NCBI RefSeq assembly: GCF_018885265.1
Contig: NZ_CP076538.1
Coordinates: 5,368,001-5,432,000, forward strand
DNA length: 64,000 nucleotides
Direction of reading: 5' to 3'
DNA from: Amycolatopsis aidingensis
GTDB taxonomy: Bacteria > Actinomycetota > Actinomycetes > Mycobacteriales > Pseudonocardiaceae
Numbering within the stretch: position 1 is the stretch's first letter; each line of letters opens with the position of its first letter. The notes below the pieces were generated by a model. It was not told the origin of the DNA, searched no databases, and worked only from the letters and a program-made list of their open reading frames with translations. Positions 9,282 to 17,319 of this stretch are shown in pieces. A program made the position numbers and the translations under genes.

Positions 9282-10615
9282 TACTCGACGGTCACCTCCG
9301 CTCCGCGGTACAGCGGGCCGACCAGCAGGCTGGTCCAGCCGGGTATCTCGGCAGGGGACACCCCGAGTTGTCCCGCCCGCAGCCCGGCGATCAGCCGCCG
9401 TTCGGCCGGCGAGTTGGCAAGGGACTGGGCAGCGGGCGTGCCACCGCCACCGCCGGTGGTCTCCTCGAACCCGCGCGGGGAGTTCGGCGGGGCGGGTTTG
9501 CTCGCGCCGTCCTTGATCGGCCCCTCCGGCGGGTACTGCGGCCACCGGCCCGGCGCGGGCGCCTGCGGGTAGCAGCGGGGGCCGCGTTTGTCGTTGTACT
9601 CCGGCTCGTCCACGCCCGGCAGGTACTTGCCGCGGCTGGCGGTGAACCGGATGGTCACGTGGTTCATCTCGTCGGTGCCCTTGCCGAAGGCCGCCTCGGC
9701 GGCGGGAATCGAGTCGGCGAGCTGCTTGAGCATGCACGGGTACTCGGGGGCGTACTTCGCCAGCACGTCCAGGGTGGGCTGCACGGTGCGGGTGAGGTCG
9801 ATCAGGTTGTCCTTGTTCACCTCGAGGAAGCTGCCGAGATCGGCGGATGCGGTGCTGACCGTGGCGTACAGGTCGGTGAGTTGGTCCCGTTTTTCCAGCA
9901 GGGTCCGGCTGGTGGTGGTGAGATCGGACAGTGCGGTGAGGAAGTCCGGCGCGGCCTCGGCGTAGGTGCCTGCGGTGTCGGCCAGCCCGGTGAGGTCGGC
10001 CTTGAGGTCCGGTAGCGAGGGGTTGATCCGTTCCAGGTAGTCGCCGAGCGCGACCAGGGTGTCGCCGAGCTGCTCGCCGCGGCCCTCCAGCGCGGTGGAC
10101 ACCGCGTTCAGCGTGCTGGCGAGCTTCTGCGGCTGCACCGACTGCAGCAGCGGCAGCACGTTACCGAGCACCCGCTCCAGCTCGATCGCGGTGCTGCTGC
10201 GGTCCTGCCCGATCACCGCGCCCGCGGCCAGCGGCTCCGGCGCGGGCTCCGCCGGGATCTGCAACGCCACGTAGCGCTCACCGAACAGGGTCTTCGGCAG
10301 CAGCCGGGCGCTGACGTTGGCCGGGATCAGGTCCACCTTCTCCGGTTCCAGTGCGAGTTCGAGGGCGGCGTGCTCGCCGCCGGTCTCGATGGTGCGGACC
10401 TCCCCGACGACCATGCCGCGGATCTTCACGTCCGCGCCCTCGCGCATCTGGTTGCCGACATGCCCGGTCTCCAGCCGGACCCCGACGTAGTCCACGAAGG
10501 CCTTGTTGTAGATGGCGACCGTGGTCACGAAGAACAACGCGACCACGACCAGGAACACCAGCCCCAGCACCTGATGCCGCAGGCGGCGCAGCAGCATGGC
10601 CCTACGTACGCTCAT
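9281..10615 (-). CDS. mceA: Mce4A-like MlaD-domain subunit
   Basis: First Mce subunit of the operon, 444 residues from the ATG at 10615. A strong GGAGGAG Shine-Dalgarno sits about six bases upstream. Features are an N-terminal helix (VLGLVFLVVVALFFVTTVAIY), the MCE domain (VKIRGMVVGEVRTIE), the LFGERYVALQIP segment, a long helical domain and a Pro/Gly-rich tail. In mycobacteria Mce4A contributes to sterol recognition. It is separated from yrbE4B by an unusual 169-nt spacer, whereas every other junction in the operon core is tight. Confidence 0.92.
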   Translation of the reverse strand: MSVRRAMLLRRLRHQVLGLVFLVVVALFFVTTVAIYNKAFVDYVGVRLETGHVGNQMREGADVKIRGMVVGEVRTIETGGEHAALELALEPEKVDLIPANVSARLLPKTLFGERYVALQIPAEPAPEPLAAGAVIGQDRSSTAIELERVLGNVLPLLQSVQPQKLASTLNAVSTALEGRGEQLGDTLVALGDYLERINPSLPDLKADLTGLADTAGTYAEAAPDFLTALSDLTTTSRTLLEKRDQLTDLYATVSTASADLGSFLEVNKDNLIDLTRTVQPTLDVLAKYAPEYPCMLKQLADSIPAAEAAFGKGTDEMNHVTIRFTASRGKYLPGVDEPEYNDKRGPRCYPQAPAPGRWPQYPPEGPIKDGASKPAPPNSPRGFEETTGGGGGTPAAQSLANSPAERRLIAGLRAGQLGVSPAEIPGWTSLLVGPLYRGAEVTVE

Positions 10616-10787
10616 CCGTTCCTCCTCCGCGATCCCGCGCGCATCCGCGATCGTGTCGACGGGCCGTGACTCACGGAGTACCGGCACGTGGAGGAGGTAC
10701 GCGGCCCGCCGCCCCGATAGCGGGCCTGACGGCAGGTGCGCGCTCTCTGGTCACCTGGAGTGCCGCGACTCAGTATGGAGCTACTCA
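10616..10787 (-). promoter_or_regulatory. Conserved structured leader element, copy A (before mce4A)
   Basis: A 169-nt spacer between the yrbE4B stop (TGA at 10785-10787) and the mce4A start. It aligns end to end with the 168-nt spacer before fadD17 (19629-19796). Both begin TGAGTAGCTC at the upstream stop. They share GGTGACCA, GAGCGCGC, TCGGGGCGGCGGG and CCCGTCGACACGATCGCGGA in the same order. A 7-bp hairpin (arms 10703-10709 and 10720-10726, 10-nt loop) keeps pairing in copy B although one pair is swapped from G-C to C-G. A small GCG-GATG-CGC hairpin lies just before the mce4A Shine-Dalgarno. A cis-acting RNA or a repeat element are both possible; I favour RNA. Confidence 0.6.
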
Positions 10788-11642
10788 TCCCGAGATCCTC
10801 ACCGTTGTGGTGGCGCCCCAGATCGCCAGGCTGAGGAAGAAGTCCAGCACCGCGATCAGCACGATCGAGGTGCGCACAGCCCGCCCCACCGCGATACCGA
10901 CCCCGGCCGGACCACCGCGTGCGGTGTAGCCGTAGTAGCAGTGTGAGAGCACCACCAGCACGCTGAAGATGATCACCTTGCCGAAGGACCACAGCACGTC
11001 CTCCGGCGGCAGGAACAGGTTGAAGTAGTGGTCGTAGGTGCCCGCCGACTGCCCGTAGACCCAGATGGTGATCTGCCGGGACGCCAGGTACGAGGACAGC
11101 AGGCCCACCGCGTACAGCGGGATCACCGCGGCCACCCCGGCCAGCACCCTGGTGGTGACCAGGTACGGCAGGCTGGGCACCCCCATCACCTCCAGCGCGT
11201 CGATCTCCTCGGAGATCCGCATCGCGCCGAGCTGCGCGGTGAACCCGCAGCCCACCGTGGCCGAAAGGGCCAGCCCCGCGGACAGCGGCGCCACCTCACG
11301 GGTGTTGAAGTAGGCCGAGATGAACCCGGTGAGCGCGGCGGTGCCGAGCTGGTTCAGCGCGGAGTAGCCCTGCAGCCCCACCACCAGGCCGGTGAACAGG
11401 GTCATCCCGATCATCACGCCGAGGGTCCCGCCGATCACCGCCAGCGCCCCGGTTCCGAAGGAGACCTCGGTCAGCAGGCGCGCGGTCTCCCTGCCGTAGC
11501 GCCGCAGCGTGCGCGGGGCCCAGGCCAGTGCCCTGGCGTAGAAGGAGAGCTGGCTGCCGAACCCCTCCAGCATCGCGCCGGGGCGCGCGATGATCTCCAG
11601 GGTGCGGTCCACCCGTTCCGAATCGTCCGCCCGCGTCGTCAT
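10785..11642 (-). CDS. yrbE4B: YrbE4B-like Mce permease (MlaE family)
   Basis: Inner-membrane permease subunit of 285 residues with about five or six hydrophobic segments. It has the MlaE-family core ATVGCGFTAQLGAMRISEEIDALEVMGV, whose EID-ALEVMG segment is the proposed contact with the MceG ATPase. MceG is normally encoded elsewhere and is not in the window. It works with YrbE4A under the Mce hexamer to import sterol. The start ATG directly abuts the yrbE4A stop. Confidence 0.92.
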   Translation of the reverse strand: MTTRADDSERVDRTLEIIARPGAMLEGFGSQLSFYARALAWAPRTLRRYGRETARLLTEVSFGTGALAVIGGTLGVMIGMTLFTGLVVGLQGYSALNQLGTAALTGFISAYFNTREVAPLSAGLALSATVGCGFTAQLGAMRISEEIDALEVMGVPSLPYLVTTRVLAGVAAVIPLYAVGLLSSYLASRQITIWVYGQSAGTYDHYFNLFLPPEDVLWSFGKVIIFSVLVVLSHCYYGYTARGGPAGVGIAVGRAVRTSIVLIAVLDFFLSLAIWGATTTVRISG

Positions 11643-12440
11643 CTACAACGCCTTCGGGGGAACGATCTGCAGGTAGATCGCGGTGAGCACGACGTTGATC
11701 AGGAACAGCAGCAGGAAGGTGATCACCACAGCCTGGTTCACCGCGTCCCCGACGCCCTTCGGCCCGCCTGCCGGGTTCAGCCCGCGGAAGGCGGCAACCA
11801 CCCCGGCGACGAACCCGTACAGGAACGCCTTGATCTCACTGATCCACAGGTCCGGCAGCTGCGCCAGTGCGTTGAAGCTGGCCAGGTAGGCGCCAGGGGT
11901 CCCGCCCTGCATGACCACGTTGAAGAAGTAGCCACCGAGCACCCCGACCACGCTGACCAGGCCGTTCAGCAGCACCGACACCACGATCGCGGCGAGCACC
12001 CTCGGCACGATCAGGCGCTGGATCGGGTTGACCCCGAGCACCTCCATGGCGTCGATCTCCTCGCGGATCTTGCGTGCCCCGATATCCGCGCAGACCGCGC
12101 TGCCGCCCGCTCCGGCCACCAGCAACGCGGTGATCAGCGGGCTGGCCTGCTGCACGATGGCCAGCGCGCTGGCCGCACCGGTGAAGGACTGCGCCCCGAT
12201 CTGCTGGGTCAGCGAACCCAGCTGCAAGGCGATCACCGCGCCGAACGGGATCGCCACCAGCGCGGTCGGCAGGATGGTGACGCTGGCGAAGAACCAGCAC
12301 TGCTGGATCCATTCCCGGAACTGGAACGGCCTGCGCGGAATGGCCCGCAGCACCTCGGCCGAGAGCGTGGCCAGCCGCCCCACCTGGGCGAGCGCGGCGG
12401 CGCCGGGGATCGTGCTCCCCGCGGGTCGAGCACCCATCAC
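11643..12440 (-). CDS. yrbE4A: YrbE4A-like Mce permease (MlaE family)
   Basis: A 265-residue MlaE-family permease. It carries the matching coupling segment (REEIDAMEVLGVNP at about residues 135-150) and several hydrophobic helices (VVSVLLNGLVSVVGVLGGYF, AVVITFLLLFLINVVLTAIY). The start is GTG 12440 or ATG 12437, preceded by GGAGGC. First transporter gene of the leftward arm, 27 bases after an SDR gene. Pairing with YrbE4B and six Mce genes makes the assignment secure. Confidence 0.92.
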   Translation of the reverse strand: MMGARPAGSTIPGAAALAQVGRLATLSAEVLRAIPRRPFQFREWIQQCWFFASVTILPTALVAIPFGAVIALQLGSLTQQIGAQSFTGAASALAIVQQASPLITALLVAGAGGSAVCADIGARKIREEIDAMEVLGVNPIQRLIVPRVLAAIVVSVLLNGLVSVVGVLGGYFFNVVMQGGTPGAYLASFNALAQLPDLWISEIKAFLYGFVAGVVAAFRGLNPAGGPKGVGDAVNQAVVITFLLLFLINVVLTAIYLQIVPPKAL

Positions 12441-12467
12441 GCCTCCGCATTCGCCGTTGAACAGGGG

Positions 12468-13316
12468 TCAGATCTTGAGCGCGTGTGTCGCCGTCGCGCC
12501 TCCGTCCGCGACGAACTCGCCGCCGGTGCAGTACGAGCTCTCGTCGCTGGCCAGGAAGAGTGCCAGCCCGGCGATCTCCTCGGGCTGACCGACGCGCCGC
12601 AGCGCGAGTTTCTTGCCGACCCTGGACAGATCAACCTCGGCGCCCCCGGCTGCGTCCTGCACCATCCGGGTGTCGATCATCCCGGGGTGCAGCGAATTCA
12701 CCCGGATGCCGCGGCCGCCGAGCTCCAGCGCGGCCACCTTGGTCATCCCCCGGATGGCGAACTTGCTCGCGGTGTAGGCGACCAGGAACGGCATACCGGC
12801 CAGTCCCTCCACAGAGGACACGTTGACGATGGAACCACCACCCGCGGCGGTCATCGGTTCAACGACCGAACGCATGCCGAGAAACGTGCCGATCTGGTTC
12901 ACCCGCAGTACCCGCTCGTAGTCGGCGAGGCTGGTGCTGGCCAGCTCGGAGAAGTGCAGGATGCCCGCGTTGTTCACCAGCACGTCCAGCCCGCCGAACT
13001 CGGCGACGGCCCGCTGCACGGCCAGTTCCCATTCGTCCTCGGCCCCGACGTCGAGGTGCTGGTAGCCTGCCGCCGCGCCGAGCTCGTCGGCGAGCTGCTT
13101 ACCCGCGTCGTCGGCCACATCGGCCAGCAGCACGCGGGCACCCTCGGCGACGAAGCGCCGGGCCGCGGCGGCGCCCTGGCCACGGGCCGCGCCGGTGATC
13201 AGCGCGACCTTGCCCGCCAGCCTGCCTTCCGTGGTCAGTGTTTGTTTTGAAACGCGCGACACGATCGGCTCGGCGGGGCTCGGACTCTGGCCCCGATCGT
13301 CACCACCGCGAGTCAT
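12468..13316 (-). CDS. SDR oxidoreductase, hydroxysteroid-dehydrogenase-like
   Basis: A classical short-chain dehydrogenase (282 residues). It has the nucleotide motif TGAARGQG, the NNAG motif, and catalytic Ser in VSSVEG with YTASK supplying Tyr and Lys. The region from NVSSVEG to HPGMIDT resembles bacterial 3-alpha/20-beta-hydroxysteroid dehydrogenases such as Rv2002. The ATG at 13316 has a GGAGGC-type Shine-Dalgarno. A GTG at 13262 would give a more compact enzyme without the disordered leader. Its place between aldehyde dehydrogenase and yrbE4A suggests a steroid or steroid side-chain substrate; that is inference. Confidence 0.82.
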   Translation of the reverse strand: MTRGGDDRGQSPSPAEPIVSRVSKQTLTTEGRLAGKVALITGAARGQGAAAARRFVAEGARVLLADVADDAGKQLADELGAAAGYQHLDVGAEDEWELAVQRAVAEFGGLDVLVNNAGILHFSELASTSLADYERVLRVNQIGTFLGMRSVVEPMTAAGGGSIVNVSSVEGLAGMPFLVAYTASKFAIRGMTKVAALELGGRGIRVNSLHPGMIDTRMVQDAAGGAEVDLSRVGKKLALRRVGQPEEIAGLALFLASDESSYCTGGEFVADGGATATHALKI

Positions 13317-13402
13317 GCGCCCCGCCTCCCCGCTCGTGGGCTGTCGCCGCGCGCGTTCTTCCACTCACCACTCGCAATCCAATCCGGCTCCACGGCGGTC
13401 AC

Positions 13403-14911
13403 TTACATCATCTCCTCGGTCAGCGGCAGCATCACGGTCTTCAGCTCGGTGTAGGCCTCGAAGGCGGACCGGCCGCCCTCCCTGCCGAGCCCGGACTGCT
13501 TGAACCCGCCGAAGGGCAGATGCGGTTCCACCTGGAACCCGTTGATCCCGATCGTTCCGGCCCGCAGCCTGCGGGACACCCGGAAGGCGCGCTGCACGTC
13601 GGAGGTGAACAGCCCGGCGCCGAGCCCGTACTCGGTGTCGTTGGCCAGCGCGACCGCCTCCTCCTCGTCGTCGAAGGGGACCACCGCGAGTACCGGGCCG
13701 AAGATCTCCTCCTGCGCGATGGTGGCCGCGTTGTCCACATCGGCGAAGATGGTCGGGGCGACGAAGTTGCCCGCGGCGAGGTCGCCCTCCAGCCGCTCCC
13801 CGCCGCAGACCAGCCTGGCCTCGCGCTTGCCGGTGTCGATGTAGCCGAGCACACGCTCCAGCTGGCGCTCGTTGATCAGCGGGCTGGAGATCACGCCGGG
13901 GTCGAACGGGTCACCGTAGGTGATGCCCGCGGTCATGCCCTGCGCGGCCGCGATGAATTCCTCGTAGACCTCCCGCTGCACCAGTGCCCTGGTGTTGGCC
14001 ACGCAGGCCTGCCCGGAAAGGCCCATGGTGACCGCGCCGGTGACGGTCGCGGCGGCCAGTCCCACGTTCGGCGCGTCCCCGAACACGATCGCCGGGCTCT
14101 TCCCGCCGAGCTCCAGCGACACCCGTTTCAAGGTGCCTGCCGAGGCCTCCACGATGCGCTTGCCGACCGCCCTGCTGCCGGTGAAGCTGACCTTGTCCAC
14201 GCCGGCGTGGGTGATCAGCGGTTCACCGACGGCCGCGCCGGTGCCGGTGACCACGTTCAGCACCCCGGCAGGCAGCCCGGCCTCGGCCAGCAGCTCCACC
14301 ATCCGCAGCACCGCGAAAGTGGCGTACTCCGACGGCTTCAGCACCACGGTGCAGCCTGCCGCGAGCGCGGGCGCGACCTTCTGCGCGAACAGCAGGAAGG
14401 GCGCGTTCCACGGCAGGATCGCGGCGACCACGCCGATCGGCTCACGGAAGGTGGCCGCGAGGTGGTCGCCACCCTGGTACGGCGGAAGGGTCTGCCCGCC
14501 CACCTTGTCCACCCAGCCCGCGTGGTGGTCGAACACGTCGGCTGCGGCGCCGACCGAGGTGGCGTAGATGCCGCCGAAGGAAAGCGGCACGGAGTTGTCC
14601 AGTGCCTGCAGGGCACGCAGTTCGTCGGCGTGCTCGCGCAGCAGGTTCGCGTAGCGGTGCAGCAACCCGATGCGCACGCTCGCTCTGGAGTTGGACCACT
14701 CGCCGGAGTCGAAGGCCCTGCGCGCGGCGGCCACGGCCGCGTCCACATCGGCGCGGCCCGCGGCGGCGAACTCCCCCACCTCCTCCCCGCTGGCGGGGTG
14801 CCGGTGGGTCCAGGTGGCCCCCTCCGCGGCGGGCCCCCACTGGCCGTCGAGGTAGAGCAGCCCGGTCTTCAGGCCGAGCGATTCGCGGTGCGGTTGCACG
14901 GTGAGCGGCAT
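13403..14911 (-). CDS. NAD(P)-dependent aldehyde dehydrogenase
   Basis: A 502-residue ALDH-superfamily enzyme. It has PWNAPF at the cofactor site, the general-base motif LELGGKS (Glu), the catalytic region SGQACVANTR with the nucleophilic Cys, and EEIFGPV near the C-terminus. Length is standard for the family. In this locus it may oxidise a steroid side-chain aldehyde (C26/C27) to the acid that FadD enzymes activate, working after the neighbouring alcohol dehydrogenase. The substrate is inferred from context only. Confidence 0.85.
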   Translation of the reverse strand: MPLTVQPHRESLGLKTGLLYLDGQWGPAAEGATWTHRHPASGEEVGEFAAAGRADVDAAVAAARRAFDSGEWSNSRASVRIGLLHRYANLLREHADELRALQALDNSVPLSFGGIYATSVGAAADVFDHHAGWVDKVGGQTLPPYQGGDHLAATFREPIGVVAAILPWNAPFLLFAQKVAPALAAGCTVVLKPSEYATFAVLRMVELLAEAGLPAGVLNVVTGTGAAVGEPLITHAGVDKVSFTGSRAVGKRIVEASAGTLKRVSLELGGKSPAIVFGDAPNVGLAAATVTGAVTMGLSGQACVANTRALVQREVYEEFIAAAQGMTAGITYGDPFDPGVISSPLINERQLERVLGYIDTGKREARLVCGGERLEGDLAAGNFVAPTIFADVDNAATIAQEEIFGPVLAVVPFDDEEEAVALANDTEYGLGAGLFTSDVQRAFRVSRRLRAGTIGINGFQVEPHLPFGGFKQSGLGREGGRSAFEAYTELKTVMLPLTEEMM

Positions 14912-14937
14912 GAGCTGGCTCCTCGGTGTGGATGGGT

Positions 14938-15840
14938 TCAGGGCAGGGCGAGGATCTCGGGTGCGGCGAACATCCGCGCCGGGTCACGTTCGGCGAAGTA
15001 GCCGCCGACGGTGTCCGCGAGCTCGGCCAGGGTCCAGGTCTCGCCGGTGGTGTCGAAGCGCTGCTCCACCGACGGCGGCCGGAGCAGGGCGACCATGCCG
15101 CCGTGCACCACGAACACCTGGCCGCTGATCCGTTCGGCCGCTTCTCCGGCGAGGAAGGCGACGAACGGGGCGACGTGCTCGACCGAAAGCGGGTCGGTGC
15201 CGGTCTCGGGTGCGTCCCCGAAGACCTCGGCGGTCATCGCGGTGCGAGCACGCGGGCAGATGGCGTTGGCGCGCACCCCGTACCGGCCGAGTCCTCTGGC
15301 GGTCGCCACGGTGAGCGCGGCGATCCCGCCCTTGGCAGCGGCGTAGTTCGGCTGGCCCTCGGAACCGACGAGGAAGGCCTCGGAGGCGGTGTTCACCACC
15401 CTGCCGTACACCGGCCCGCCCTGTGCCTTGGACTGCTGCCGCCAGTAGGCGCCCGCGTTGCGCGACAGCAGGAAATGCCCGCGCAGGTGCACCCGCAGCA
15501 CGGCGTCCCACTCCTCGTCGGACATGTTGAACAGCATCCGGTCGCGCACCACCCCGGCGTTGTTCACCAGGATGTGCAGGCCGCCGAGCTGTTCGGTGGC
15601 GGCGCCGATCAGCTCGTCCGCGCAGGACCGCTCCGCCACGTCCCCTGCCACGGGTAACGCGGTGCCGCCGCGGGACTCGATCTCCCCGGCCACCGCCTTG
15701 GCGGCGTCACCGAGGTCGTTGACCACCACCGCGGCGCCCGCCTCGGCCAGTGCCAGCGCCTCGGCCCTGCCGAGCCCGGCCCCGGCTCCGGTCACGATGG
15801 CGACCTTGCCCTGCAAGCCCGCCAAGCCTTCCTGGCTCAA
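14938..15840 (-). CDS. hsd4A: Hsd4A-like SDR, steroid side-chain beta-hydroxyacyl-CoA dehydrogenase
   Basis: A 300-residue SDR resembling Rv3502c (Hsd4A), which oxidises 22-hydroxy-steroid-CoA thioesters and has 17-beta-hydroxysteroid dehydrogenase activity. It shows TGAGAGLGRAEA, the peroxisomal-MFE-like NDLGDAA, NNAGV, FNMSDEEWD, HFLLSRNAGAYWR and catalytic NTASE with YAAAK. The C-terminal extension (EQRFDTTGETWTLAEL) is also typical. The most natural start is the TTG at 15840, overlapping the alcohol dehydrogenase stop. Gene order (ferredoxin upstream, mce4 downstream) supports orthology. Confidence 0.82.
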   Translation of the reverse strand: MSQEGLAGLQGKVAIVTGAGAGLGRAEALALAEAGAAVVVNDLGDAAKAVAGEIESRGGTALPVAGDVAERSCADELIGAATEQLGGLHILVNNAGVVRDRMLFNMSDEEWDAVLRVHLRGHFLLSRNAGAYWRQQSKAQGGPVYGRVVNTASEAFLVGSEGQPNYAAAKGGIAALTVATARGLGRYGVRANAICPRARTAMTAEVFGDAPETGTDPLSVEHVAPFVAFLAGEAAERISGQVFVVHGGMVALLRPPSVEQRFDTTGETWTLAELADTVGGYFAERDPARMFAAPEILALP

Positions 15841-16925
15841 TCCAGCGTCACCACCTGACGGATCACCTCGGTGCTGCCCCGGCGCAGCAGGTCGAGGCCG
15901 TCGTTGATATCGGCGAAACCGATCCGCCGGGAGATCATCCCGTCCAGGTCGAGCAGCCCGGCCCGCCAGAACCCGAGCATCCGGCCGGTGTCCCGGTGCA
16001 CATGCGCGGAGCCGTAGAAGGAGCCGAGGATCTTCTTGTCGTGCAGGAACAGCTCCTGCGCGCTGAACTCCACCATCGCGTCCGCCTTGCCCGCCCCGAC
16101 GATCACCACCGAGCCGCCGCGGCGGGCGTGGTCCCAGGCCGAGCGGATCGTGCCGGGGAGGCCCACGATGTCGAAGGCGTAGTCGAAGCCTTCGCCCGCG
16201 GTGACCGACTGTTTGAGCTCCTCGAGACCCTCGGGGATGGTCGCGTGGGTGGCGCCGAACTTCTTCGCGGTCTCGTGCTTGGCCTCGACCGGGTCCACGG
16301 CCACGATCGTGGTGGCGCCTGCGATCCGGGCGCCCTGGATGACCGAGATCCCGACACCGCCGCAGCCGATGATCACCACGGTGGAGCCCGGCCGGACCTG
16401 CGCGGTGTTCAGCACGGCCCCGACCCCGGTGAGCACCCCGCAGGCGACCAGCGCGGCGGTCTCGAAGGGCACGTCCGGGTCCACCTTGACCGCCCCGGCC
16501 GCCGGGACCACCACCTCCTCGGCGAAGGTGCCGAGGCCCGCGTAGCCGAACAGCGGGTTCTCGCCGAGCCGGAAGCGGGGCGAGGTGAACGCGGCGATCG
16601 CGTGCACCGCACACAGGTTGGGCTCACCGCGCAGGCAGCTCGGGCAGGCGCCGCAGGGCGGGACGAAGGAGACGGTGACGTGGTCGCCCGGCGCGAGGTG
16701 CTCCACCGCCGAGCCCACCTGCAGGATCTCGCCCGCCCCCTCGTGACCGACCACCCCTGGCGCCAGCGCGGGCAGGGTGCCGTCCATCGCGGAAAGATCG
16801 CTGTGGCAGACGCCCGAGGCCCGCACCCGGATCCGCACCTCGTGCGGGCCGGGATCGACCGTCGTGACATCGTCCCGCAGCTCGAGCTTGTCATCGCCGA
16901 TCGCGTTCAGCACGGCCGCTCTCAC
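15837..16925 (-). CDS. Zinc-dependent alcohol dehydrogenase (MDR superfamily)
   Basis: A 362-residue medium-chain dehydrogenase. Catalytic zinc ligands are in GVCHSD and GHEGAGE, the structural-zinc cysteines in CGACPSCLRGEPNLC, and the Rossmann motif is GCGGVGIS. I chose the GTG at 16925, preceded by GGGAGGG, over the ATG at 17009, because the latter would place a KstR-like site inside the gene. It may oxidise the C26/C27 hydroxyl formed by a P450 on the sterol side chain, feeding the nearby aldehyde dehydrogenase; that role is inferred. Its stop overlaps the hsd4A start. Confidence 0.85.
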   Translation of the reverse strand: MRAAVLNAIGDDKLELRDDVTTVDPGPHEVRIRVRASGVCHSDLSAMDGTLPALAPGVVGHEGAGEILQVGSAVEHLAPGDHVTVSFVPPCGACPSCLRGEPNLCAVHAIAAFTSPRFRLGENPLFGYAGLGTFAEEVVVPAAGAVKVDPDVPFETAALVACGVLTGVGAVLNTAQVRPGSTVVIIGCGGVGISVIQGARIAGATTIVAVDPVEAKHETAKKFGATHATIPEGLEELKQSVTAGEGFDYAFDIVGLPGTIRSAWDHARRGGSVVIVGAGKADAMVEFSAQELFLHDKKILGSFYGSAHVHRDTGRMLGFWRAGLLDLDGMISRRIGFADINDGLDLLRRGSTEVIRQVVTLD

Positions 16926-16984
16926 TCCGACTGCCCTCCCAGGGTCCACCGAACCGCCGTTGGTTCGTGTCTCAGGCCACAGAC

Positions 16985-16998
16985 TAGAATCTGTTCTC
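16985..16998. promoter_or_regulatory. Degenerate KstR-like operator before the alcohol dehydrogenase
   Basis: TAGAATCTGTTCTC matches the KstR pattern TnnAACnnGTTnnA except for one base in the left core and one at the right edge. It lies 60 bases upstream of the alcohol dehydrogenase start. The right half-site GTTCT is intact. Weak by itself; supported by the perfect site 266 bases away. Confidence 0.4.
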
Positions 16999-17026
16999 GC
17001 CTTGGGCAAGCCCTACTTTACGGGTG

Positions 17027-17218
17027 TTACTCCCGTATGAGCAGGGCGTTCTTCGGGCAGGACGCAACCGCTTGCGAAACACGTTCTACTTCTTCGGCAG
17101 GCGGGTTCGGCTGAATGATCCGCAGCTCCTCGTCCTCATCCAGCTCGAAGACCGCGGGGGCGATGGCGACGCACACCTCGTTGGCCTCGCACAGTGACCG
17201 GTCGACGCTGACCTCCAT
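17027..17218 (-). CDS. Small 3Fe-4S ferredoxin (FdxD position)
   Basis: A 63-residue acidic ferredoxin. Three cysteines are visible: Cys9 and Cys15 in CEANEVC and one in SCPKNAL. This is the spacing of single-cluster 3Fe-4S ferredoxins that feed cytochromes P450. It is the positional equivalent of Rv3503c (FdxD), between hsd4A-side genes and fadE26. It probably donates electrons to a steroid P450 or another oxygenase encoded elsewhere. It is divergent from fadE26 across a shared operator. Confidence 0.85.
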   Translation of the reverse strand: MEVSVDRSLCEANEVCVAIAPAVFELDEDEELRIIQPNPPAEEVERVSQAVASCPKNALLIRE

Positions 17219-17250
17219 GACTTCCTCCCGTCCGCATCCTGCGGTACAAC

Positions 17251-17264
17251 TAGAACTTGTTCTA
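17251..17264. promoter_or_regulatory. KstR-type operator between ferredoxin and fadE26
   Basis: TAGAACTTGTTCTA is a fully symmetric match to the KstR consensus TnnAACnnGTTnnA. KstR is the TetR-family repressor of the cholesterol regulon and is released by a steroid-CoA intermediate. The site lies 33 bases upstream of the ferredoxin start and 56 bases upstream of fadE26, so it can control both divergent arms. A conserved KstR site occupies the same gap in mycobacteria. The kstR gene itself is not in the window. Confidence 0.85.
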
Positions 17265-17319
17265 CATTAGCGCGGCGGGTGGACCCGATACCAGTTCAAC
17301 GCCCGAGGTGGAGGTTTGG

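Noticed and set aside
8247..9737. Extended 496-aa version of MceB
   Set aside because: The extra N-terminal part lies inside mceA and lacks Mce features; the ATG at 9281 gives the normal MceB start with a membrane helix.
10616..10787. Conserved spacers as small coding genes
   Set aside because: The two copies share no frame that is open and conserved; insertions of one base between blocks break any frame while pairing is kept.
17020..17037. Small TACGGG/CCCGTA hairpin at the ferredoxin stop
   Set aside because: Only 6 bp and overlapping the coding end; too weak to call as a terminator.
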